From DAOTXS01 sp034435055 (GTDB taxonomy: Bacteria > Chloroflexota > Anaerolineae > UBA4142), in assembly GCA_034435055.1 (NCBI GenBank), contig DAOTXS010000056.1, positions 124,001-188,000 on the forward strand: a stretch of DNA of 64,000 nucleotides, read 5' to 3'. Both the position numbers and the translations under genes were made by a program. Every line of letters starts with the position of its first letter. Positions within the stretch are counted from its first letter, which is position 1. Below are positions 16,136-22,938 of the stretch, piece after piece. Under the pieces are notes generated by a model. The model saw only the letters and a program-made list of their open reading frames with translations, had not been told where the DNA came from and did not search any database.

Positions 16136-16897
16136 ATGCCACAAATTGAACCGCGCGACGCTGGCAATTGGGCGCAAACCGTTGACACATTAAAAGTAAC
16201 GGACGTCCCGGCAGGCGCGACGAATATCAATGTAGATGGACGCCATGTGCAAAGTCCGATGCAGGGCTTTGGGCAAATGGTGCAAAAAACTTTTCGCACG
16301 CGCTTGACCGGTGTGAATATGACGGCGGAGCAAGTGATGCGCGTGTGGAAAGAAAACTTTCCCAAGTTCCAGCCGCCGGAAAATCATTTCTATCCATCGC
16401 TCCAAGGCATCCAACCGGGAGGCATCATCCTGATCGATGGCAAGGTTCCCCCGTTCCCGGGCATGCCGGCAATTATGCCGGTCGCGGCGGGCGTGATGAT
16501 CCTCTACGCGGACGACACCTCGTTCACGGTGATGACGCCGGAAGGATTTCCAGAAGCCGGCTGGAACACGTTCAGCACGTTTGAAGAAGACGGTGTTGTT
16601 TATGCTCAGGTGCAACCGATGGTGCGTGCGAGCGATCCGCTCTACGAATTGTTCTATCGCTTCTTTGGCAGTTCGCAACAGCAAGACAAAACGTGGACGC
16701 ACGTGCTGACCGCACTCGCGAAACATTTTGGGATTGAAGCAAAGGTTGAATCGCAAAAACAAGTTATCGACCCGAACCTGCAGTGGGGCAAATGGACGAA
16801 CATTTTCAAGAATGCGGCGTTCTGGACCGTCGTCTATCTTTTGCTGACGCCGTTTCGTTGGATTCGCAATTTGTTCAAGCGCGAACCGAAGAAGTGA
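16136..16897 (+). CDS. Conserved protein of unknown function, copy B
   Basis: This 253-residue paralog of the gene at 14503 shares the WKENFPKFQP..NHFYPSL block, LYADDTSFTVMTPEG, and VQPMVRASDPLYELFYR. It also has the C-terminal amphipathic tail (FWTVVYLLLTPFRWIRNLFKRE), here clearly hydrophobic enough to sit in a membrane. Copies A and B flank the SRPBCC and SnoaL genes, as if one block had been duplicated. TAGGAG precedes the start. Function is unknown; the tail suggests attachment to the inner face of the membrane. Confidence 0.6.
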   Translation: MPQIEPRDAGNWAQTVDTLKVTDVPAGATNINVDGRHVQSPMQGFGQMVQKTFRTRLTGVNMTAEQVMRVWKENFPKFQPPENHFYPSLQGIQPGGIILIDGKVPPFPGMPAIMPVAAGVMILYADDTSFTVMTPEGFPEAGWNTFSTFEEDGVVYAQVQPMVRASDPLYELFYRFFGSSQQQDKTWTHVLTALAKHFGIEAKVESQKQVIDPNLQWGKWTNIFKNAAFWTVVYLLLTPFRWIRNLFKREPKK

Positions 16898-16975
16898 CGC
16901 GTTCGATACGGAGCTGGTTTGCAATTCAGCGCGGTGATGATGATTTCATTCATCCTCGCCGCGCTTGCCCGTTGA

Positions 16976-17041
16976 CTGGAAAATGAAACGATGCAACCGA
17001 CGAGTGTGAGTTTGTGGTTGAGGAAGACGGAGAGACAATGA
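16976..17041 (+). pseudogene. Second receptor-tail mini-ORF or remnant
   Basis: After a stop at 16973 the frame reads LENETMQPTSVSLWLRKTERQ and stops. From ENETM to LRKT this is the end of the receptor constant module. An ATG at 16991 begins a 16-codon ORF whose TGA overlaps the ATG of receptor copy 5 (17038) as ATGA, the same arrangement as at 7624-7689. The 79 bases between this remnant and the preceding gene show nothing else recognisable. Confidence 0.6.
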
Positions 17042-18261
17042 CGGAACGGAATCGTCGTGGACTTGCCGTTGGACTGGCAACAGTATCTTTTTTGCTAGTC
17101 GGCGCAACGATTGTTTTGGTTTGGATGGGGCGCGAAGCCACGTTGACGGTTGAAGCATTCTATCAAACGGATTCGCGATTGGTGTATGCAATGTCGGCAC
17201 TCCCCGCCGTTCTCGTTGGGATGGTGATTGCGTTCAAGATGCCGCGCAACCTTTATGGCTGGATTTGGCTCACATTGGGGTTAGGTTTTTGTTTGGAAAA
17301 CTTTGGGATTGCCTATGTGACGCAAGGCGTGCTGATTGAGCCGGGTTCGTTGCCGATGGCGGCAGAAGCATTGGCATTCGCGGGAATCGGATGGGTTCTA
17401 GGGATTGCCATGTTTTCTTTCGGGCTATACCTTTTCCCAACGGGAGAACTTCCTTCGCGGCACTGGCGTCCGGTCGCTTGGATTGCTTTAGCGGCATTAG
17501 CCATCGCGCTTGGACTCGGTTGGGCAATGCCGGGAATTTCGGGCATAGTCCCAATCGAGAATCCCTTTGGCATCGAGGGTGAGGTCGGCGAGATTGTCAC
17601 CCTATTGACGAATGTTGCCGTGTATACGCTCTTTGCAAGTCTCTTTGTGGGAGTTTTGTCCATCATCGTGCGCTATCGCAAATCGACCGGCGTCGAACGA
17701 AAACAGCTCAAGTGGTTCTTCTTTGGAACTCTCTTGTTCGGCGCGTATCTGGTCAGCGATATTATCTATGAATTACCCGGTGTCTGGGAGAGCGTCAAAG
17801 AGGCGATTGCGTTTTCCATTCTTCCGGTCTCGATTGGCATCGCTATCGTGCGCCATCAACTCTTCGACATTGACATTCTCATCCGCCGCACGCTGATCTA
17901 TTCGATTATCACCGCGATGCTCGCATTGTTTTATTTCGGTGCAGTGATCGTCCTGCAACAAGTTTTCCGTGCAATTACCGGTGCAGGCGATGATTTGGCA
18001 ATTATCATTTCGACACTCACCATCGCCGCGCTGTTCAATCCCTTGCGTCATCGCGTCCAGGACACAATCGATCATCGATTCTACCGCCGCAAGTACGATG
18101 CGCAAAAAGTGCTAGAGCGATTCGCGGCAACCGTGCGGGATGAGGTAGAATTGGAAAAGTTGACGGGCGAGTTGTTGAATGTGGTGAACGAGACGATGCA
18201 GCCGACAAGTGTGAGTTTGTGGCTCAAACCGACGGACGAGAAAGGAAAGACAACACTGTGA
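17038..18261 (+). CDS. Kinase-less membrane receptor, array copy 5
   Basis: The 407-residue protein has an N-terminal domain of about seven helices (residues 10-265), including MPRNLYGWIWLTLGLGF (compare RHPRNVIGWLF in copy 2). The constant module is at about 270-400 (VRHQLFDIDILIRRTL to MQPTSVSLWLKP), and the protein ends KPTDEKGKTTL without an output domain. Its constant region is nearly identical at DNA level to copy 6 (18716), while the N-terminal halves differ. The start is ATGA-coupled to the tail mini-ORF, and its stop overlaps the GTG start of the next gene as GTGA. Confidence 0.77.
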   Translation: MTERNRRGLAVGLATVSFLLVGATIVLVWMGREATLTVEAFYQTDSRLVYAMSALPAVLVGMVIAFKMPRNLYGWIWLTLGLGFCLENFGIAYVTQGVLIEPGSLPMAAEALAFAGIGWVLGIAMFSFGLYLFPTGELPSRHWRPVAWIALAALAIALGLGWAMPGISGIVPIENPFGIEGEVGEIVTLLTNVAVYTLFASLFVGVLSIIVRYRKSTGVERKQLKWFFFGTLLFGAYLVSDIIYELPGVWESVKEAIAFSILPVSIGIAIVRHQLFDIDILIRRTLIYSIITAMLALFYFGAVIVLQQVFRAITGAGDDLAIIISTLTIAALFNPLRHRVQDTIDHRFYRRKYDAQKVLERFAATVRDEVELEKLTGELLNVVNETMQPTSVSLWLKPTDEKGKTTL

Positions 18262-18695
18262 TAAACGAAACTGCGAGCATCATCATTCATTGCCCCGTCG
18301 CGCGAGTGTATGAATTTATGAGCGTGCCCAAGAATCGTCTGCGCTATGACCCGAAATTGATTGACGTGCGTCAAACGCCCGAAGGTGCGCTGCACCTTGG
18401 CACGCAGATTGTCGAAGTGCGAAGCTTGATGGGCAAGCAGGGGGAAATGGTGACAGAGGTTTCGGAATTGGAACCGAACCAACGAATTGGCTACCGCACG
18501 CTTCAAACTGACCCGATGAATGCGTTTGGCGCGTATCAGTTTGAATCTGTCCCCGAAGGCACGCGGCTCACGTTGAATTTTGTCGCGAATCCCCGGGGAA
18601 TTATCAAATGGATAGTGCCATTCGTGGCACGCGGCATGAAGGGGGAGATTGCCGCTGCTCTTGAAAATATCAAAGCAATTCTGGAAAAAGAGTAA
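18258..18695 (+). CDS. SRPBCC domain protein translated with receptor copy 5
   Basis: The 145-residue SRPBCC protein opens NETASIIIHCPVARVYEFMS, has SELEPNQRIGYRT in the middle and ends in a long helix (GEIAAALENIKAILEKE). I place the start at GTG 18258, which overlaps the receptor stop (GTGA) and has AAAGGAAAG just upstream; the longer frame would lie inside the receptor gene. Overlap with a receptor gene suggests coordinated dosage, perhaps as a soluble ligand-binding partner. No enzymatic residues are evident. Confidence 0.78.
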   Translation: MINETASIIIHCPVARVYEFMSVPKNRLRYDPKLIDVRQTPEGALHLGTQIVEVRSLMGKQGEMVTEVSELEPNQRIGYRTLQTDPMNAFGAYQFESVPEGTRLTLNFVANPRGIIKWIVPFVARGMKGEIAAALENIKAILEKE

Positions 18696-18715
18696 CAAGC
18701 GTGGGAGGCAGAACA

Positions 18716-19993
18716 ATGCAGCGAACCAATTTTTGGCGACAAATTTTCGCGTGGGCGACGTTGGTCATAAGCGGCGCGGCGTTTTTCTTGGTGCTGTACA
18801 CATCGCTGGTGCTGTGTCCGCCTACAGGTGAAAAGGGACTGGGAGAAGTGTTTGGAAGCATACCAGCCGCGCTCGCGTTTGTCGGGTTCGCGGTGTTGTG
18901 CATTTTGATTGTGACATTTCGCCCCGAGAATCGCATCGGTTGGTTGTGCGGGGTGATTAGCATCAGCGGCGCAATTGTCATTCCGATTGGAAACTTTCAA
19001 AACTCTTCCTGCGTTCCTGCATCAGGACCCGTGTCGCCCGAACTGGCAATTGGAATTTTCGTTTCGACTTTATTATTCTTTCTGCTCCTTTTACCGCTGA
19101 TGTTCACCCTTTTGCCGCTGTGGTTTCCGAACGGACAGTTTCTTTCTCCGCGTTGGCGCGCATTTTGGTACGTTGCGTTGGGGCTGGCAGTTGGCTCAGC
19201 CTTGATGTTTGTGTTCTCGCCCGGCGCGCTGGAGCAGATAACAAGCAGACCCATCACAAGTCCGCTCGAGTTGGATATTCCATTGCCCGCGTGGTTAGTT
19301 CCCATGCAGCGATTTCTCATTTTCCCGGCTCTCGTTCTGCCTTTGATTGCGAACGCGTCGCTGGTCTTGCGCTATCGCCGCGCGGATGCGGTGACGCGCC
19401 AGCAGCTCAAGGTATTTGGAATTTTGGCGGTGGGCGGGGTGATGCTGCTGCTCTTGGTCGAGTTAGCGGGCTTTGCAGGATGGCTCGATAAAAGTTTTGG
19501 GTCAAGTTGGGTGTACCTCTTTGTGCTGATTGTGGGCTGGCTCGGTTATCCGACGGCGATTGGTGTGGCGGTGCTGCGTTACCGTTTGTATGACATTGAA
19601 GTGATTATTCGTCGCACCCTGATTTACTCCACCATCACAGCGATACTCGTCGTGTTTTATTTTGGCACAGTGATTGCCCTGCAACAACTCTTCCGTTCGC
19701 TGACCGGTGCAGGCGATGATTTGGCGATTATCATTTCGACACTCACCATCGCCGCGCTATTCAATCCATTGCGCCATCGCGTCCAGGACACAATCGATCA
19801 TCGATTCTACCGTCGCAAGTACGACGCGCAAAAAGTGTTGGAGCGATTTGCCGCAACCGTGCGAGATGAGGTAGAATTGGAAAAGTTGACCGGCGAGTTG
19901 TTGAATGTGGTGAATGAAACGATGCAACCGACAAGTGTGAGTTTGTGGTTGAAGAAGACAACTGACGGTAGGCAACTGACAACGGAGAAATGA
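18716..19993 (+). CDS. Kinase-less membrane receptor, array copy 6
   Basis: The 425-residue protein has its own N-terminal membrane domain (about 7 helices, residues 12-280, with FRPENRIGWLCGVISISG). The constant module lies at about 287-415 (LRYRLYDIEVIIRRTL to MQPTSVSLWLKK), and the end is a short low-complexity tail TTDGRQLTTEK. No GAF, kinase or phosphatase follows. The ATG at 18716 has GGGAGG 7 bases upstream and is preferred to the GTG at 18701. It closes the array; the next gene is the protoglobin-Rieske fusion. Confidence 0.77.
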   Translation: MQRTNFWRQIFAWATLVISGAAFFLVLYTSLVLCPPTGEKGLGEVFGSIPAALAFVGFAVLCILIVTFRPENRIGWLCGVISISGAIVIPIGNFQNSSCVPASGPVSPELAIGIFVSTLLFFLLLLPLMFTLLPLWFPNGQFLSPRWRAFWYVALGLAVGSALMFVFSPGALEQITSRPITSPLELDIPLPAWLVPMQRFLIFPALVLPLIANASLVLRYRRADAVTRQQLKVFGILAVGGVMLLLLVELAGFAGWLDKSFGSSWVYLFVLIVGWLGYPTAIGVAVLRYRLYDIEVIIRRTLIYSTITAILVVFYFGTVIALQQLFRSLTGAGDDLAIIISTLTIAALFNPLRHRVQDTIDHRFYRRKYDAQKVLERFAATVRDEVELEKLTGELLNVVNETMQPTSVSLWLKKTTDGRQLTTEK

Positions 19994-19999
19994 AGCAAG

Positions 20000-21358
20000 A
20001 TGATTGAAACAACTACGCAAGAACGATTCAAACGCGGCGCGGTGGACGCAGGACGGTTTTTTCATTACATCGCCGACTTTTGCGGATTCACCGCCGAAGA
20101 TGCGGCGGCAATACGGGAAACGCGCTTTATCGTCGAAAAATACATTCCATCCATCATCGCCGACTTTTACAGCAAACTATTGCAATTTCCCGCGACGCGC
20201 CGCTTTTTTCTGCGCACAGACGGGACCATCGATCAGCCGTACCTCGAATTGCGGATGAGTCATCAAGTAAATTTTTGGCGGCGCGCCGCGTCGGGAGAGT
20301 ACGATGACGATTTCGCGCGATTCGTCGATTACGTGGGACGCGCCCACACTTCGCAGGGAGCCGACCCCAAAATCTATATCCCCGAACGTTATGTGATTGG
20401 GATGGTTGGATTTGTGCAACGCGAGGTGCTTCTCGCATTGAGCGCGGAATTGCGCACACTCGATCCTGATTTGGAACATCGTGCAATCAAGGGCTGGAAC
20501 ACGTTTATGCTCGTCATTCTAGAAATGCTCGCGCGCAGTTATCAACCCGCACGCGCTGAGGAGACCTTTGAGCCGGCAGACGAAATCAATACACAAGTTA
20601 TGCGCGAACTAGCAACGGACACGTACGAGCGCGCGCTGGGAATCGCGCGCACGATAACTGAAGAAGAAATCCTAGTTGGACGTGCGGATGAGATTCCGGA
20701 AGGTAGCCGCAAAATCGTGCAGGTCAAGCGACTCTCGATTGGTATCTTTCATCACAACGGCGAATGGATCGCGCTCCAGAACAGTTGCTTGCATCGCGGC
20801 GGTCCGGTGTGCGAGGGAACTTTGGAGGAAAACACGCTCACTTGTCCTTGGCATGGTTATCAGTATGATGTGACCAATGGCACGCTCTTGCTCGATCGTT
20901 CATCCGCTTTGCCGCGATACCCGGTTATCGTGCGAGATGGAAACCTTTATCTCCGCGTCCAATCGCTCGTGCGCGAACATGTCGAGGTGTCGCTGGACAC
21001 ATTGAATTTGCATACCGCAAGTTCAGCGCATCGTGTTCCGGAAACTGCTTCGCGTCCTTTGGCGGAAAATGAGTTTCGCCCGGATCAACTACCGCCGGGA
21101 AAGGTGATTCAAGTTCAGGTAAATGGCGAAGCGGTCGCCGTGTGTAATCTCGCTGGAAAATTTTACGCGGTGCATGATCGCTGTACGCATGCCGGCGGAC
21201 CGTTGAGTCGAGGCAGATTAGAGGGCAAGAATCTCATCTGCCCTTGGCACGATTCGTGCTTTGACGTTGAGACAGGCGCGGCGACGTGCGGACCCGCGAC
21301 ACGCCCGGTAAAAACGTACCGTGTAATTTTAGAAGGAGACATTGCGCGCGTCGAATAA
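20000..21358 (+). CDS. Protoglobin-Rieske-Rieske fusion protein
   Basis: Residues 20-185 match the protoglobin/globin-coupled-sensor fold: SHQVNFWRRAASGEYDDDF, then YVGRAHTSQGADPKIYIPER, where His116 is the expected proximal heme ligand. Residues 222-325 form a first Rieske [2Fe-2S] domain (C263-L-H265 and C282-P-W-H285). Residues 355-452 form a second (C395-T-H397 and C414-P-W-H417). All eight cluster ligands are present. A heme domain that can bind O2, NO or CO is thus joined to two electron-transfer clusters in one soluble protein. No signal peptide is seen. It could be a gas-responsive redox sensor or an electron donor to the oxidase encoded next. Confidence 0.82.
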   Translation: MIETTTQERFKRGAVDAGRFFHYIADFCGFTAEDAAAIRETRFIVEKYIPSIIADFYSKLLQFPATRRFFLRTDGTIDQPYLELRMSHQVNFWRRAASGEYDDDFARFVDYVGRAHTSQGADPKIYIPERYVIGMVGFVQREVLLALSAELRTLDPDLEHRAIKGWNTFMLVILEMLARSYQPARAEETFEPADEINTQVMRELATDTYERALGIARTITEEEILVGRADEIPEGSRKIVQVKRLSIGIFHHNGEWIALQNSCLHRGGPVCEGTLEENTLTCPWHGYQYDVTNGTLLLDRSSALPRYPVIVRDGNLYLRVQSLVREHVEVSLDTLNLHTASSAHRVPETASRPLAENEFRPDQLPPGKVIQVQVNGEAVAVCNLAGKFYAVHDRCTHAGGPLSRGRLEGKNLICPWHDSCFDVETGAATCGPATRPVKTYRVILEGDIARVE

Positions 21359-21374
21359 TCAGCGCGCGTTCATC

Positions 21375-22814
21375 ATGCCCCAGTTTCATTACGATGCGAT
21401 TGTCATCGGCGCAGGACCCAACGGACTTGCCGCCGCGATTACGCTCGCGCGCGCGGGGCGTTCGGTTGTCGTCTACGAAGCGAACGAAACAATTGGCGGC
21501 GGAATTCGTTCCGCCGAACTCACGCTTCCCGGTTTTATTCACGATACTTGCTCGACCGTGCAAGCGCTCACGGTCGTTTCCCCATTTTTCAAAACGATTC
21601 CACTCGATCAACTCGGCGTCGAATTGATTTACCCGGACGCTGCGCTCGCGCATCCGTTGGACGATGGTACGGCGGCAGTCCTGTATCGTTCGATGGACGC
21701 GACCTGCGCAACACTCGGCAACGATGGTGTGAATTATCGGCGCTTGATTGAACCGCTCGTCCGCGAATCCGACCAGTTGAATCAAGATTTGCTTGGACCG
21801 TTGCCGCTTCCACCGCGTCATCCGTTCACCTTCGCGCGCTTTGCGTTCCCAGCCATCGTGCCGGCGCGCACGCTCGCCGAATTTCTTTTCAGCGATGAAC
21901 ACGCGCGCGGATTATTTGCCGGCATCGCCGCGCACACCTTGTTGCCGCTGGAAAATTTATCCACTGCCGCGTACGGAATGGCGCTGGGCATTGCCGCACA
22001 CGTTTCCGGTTGGCCCCTCATCAAAGGCGGCTCGCAAAATCTAGCCAACGCGCTGGGCGCGTACCTGAAATCACTCGGCGGCGAAATCGTTGTGAATCAT
22101 CGCGTCGAAGCAATCGATGAATTGCCGGCGGCGCGCGCGTACTTGTTCGACGTGACGCCGAAGCAATTGCTCGCGATTGCCGGCAAGCGCTTGCCGGACG
22201 GTTATCGTCGCGCGCTCGAAAAATTTCGGTACGGCGCGGGCGTATTCAAACTCGATTTTGCGTTGGATGCTCCGATTCCATGGAAGGCGGAGGAATGCAA
22301 ACGCGCGGGGACCGTGCATTTGGGCGGCACGCTCGCCGAAATCGCACAATCGGAACGCGAGACGGCAGAAGGCAAACCGCCGGCAAAACCGTACATCCTC
22401 GTCGTGCAACAAACTCTGTTTGATCCAACCCGCGCGCCGGCTGGCAAACACACCGTTTGGGCGTACTGTCACGTGCCGAATGGCTCGACGTTCGATATGA
22501 CCGAGCGAATGATCGCGCAGATCGAACGGTTTGCGCCGGGCTTTCGCGAGCGCATCATCGCGCAACACGTGATGACGCCGGCGTGGTTGGAATCACACAA
22601 TAATAATTACATCGGTGGCGACATTAACGGCGGTGCGGCAGATTTGCTTCAACTTTACACACGCCCCACGTGGAGTTTGCGACCGTATCGCACGCCGGCA
22701 AAAGGAATTTATCTCTGTTCATCATCCACGCCGCCGGGCGGCGGCGTGCACGGCATGTGCGGCTATCACGCCGCGCGTATGGCGTTGCGTTACGAATTCG
22801 ATCAGCGGGATTGA
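21375..22814 (+). CDS. PYROXD2/CrtI-like FAD-dependent oxidoreductase
   Basis: The 479-residue protein opens with a FAD motif (YDAIVIGAGPNGLAAAITLARAG) and the GG doublet region ANETIGGGIRS. It ends with the typical YLCSSSTPPGGGVHGMCGYHAARMAL of phytoene-desaturase-like/PYROXD2 amine-oxidase relatives. Substrates of this subfamily are mostly unknown. It begins close behind the Rieske fusion, whose clusters could exchange electrons with it. ATG 21375 fits family length but has no ribosome site. A TTG at 21342, overlapping the upstream gene by 17 bases, has AGAAGGAG in good position and may be the real start. Confidence 0.8.
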   Translation: MPQFHYDAIVIGAGPNGLAAAITLARAGRSVVVYEANETIGGGIRSAELTLPGFIHDTCSTVQALTVVSPFFKTIPLDQLGVELIYPDAALAHPLDDGTAAVLYRSMDATCATLGNDGVNYRRLIEPLVRESDQLNQDLLGPLPLPPRHPFTFARFAFPAIVPARTLAEFLFSDEHARGLFAGIAAHTLLPLENLSTAAYGMALGIAAHVSGWPLIKGGSQNLANALGAYLKSLGGEIVVNHRVEAIDELPAARAYLFDVTPKQLLAIAGKRLPDGYRRALEKFRYGAGVFKLDFALDAPIPWKAEECKRAGTVHLGGTLAEIAQSERETAEGKPPAKPYILVVQQTLFDPTRAPAGKHTVWAYCHVPNGSTFDMTERMIAQIERFAPGFRERIIAQHVMTPAWLESHNNNYIGGDINGGAADLLQLYTRPTWSLRPYRTPAKGIYLCSSSTPPGGGVHGMCGYHAARMALRYEFDQRD

Positions 22815-22820
22815 GCACGA

Positions 22821-22885
22821 TTTGTCCTTGCGAGAAGCAATCCTGAGCGAAGGTAACGAATTGAAGGATGCGACAAAGCAATGAC
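22821..22885. repeat. Degenerate dispersed repeat (CCTTGCGAG/GAAGCAATC type)
   Basis: CCTTGCGAGAAGCAATCC and AAAGCAATGAC are parts of the palindromic element seen complete at 28493-28575 (CATTGCGAG...GAAGCAATCC...CAATGAC). This copy is shortened and diverged. It fills most of the 124-base gap before the BTAD regulator. Confidence 0.5.
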
Positions 22886-22901
22886 ATCACTGGACTCGCC
22901 A

Positions 22902-22930
22902 TTGCGCCCGCGCATCGTTTGGATTATAAT
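22902..22930 (+). promoter_or_regulatory. Sigma-70-type promoter, probably leaderless
   Basis: TTGCGC (22902-22907) and a perfect TATAAT (22925-22930) are 17 bases apart. Initiation about 7 bases after the -10 box would fall at 22937, two bases before the ATG of the BTAD regulator at 22939. This leaves no room for a ribosome site. Confidence 0.75.
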
Positions 22931-22938
22931 CACCGCCG

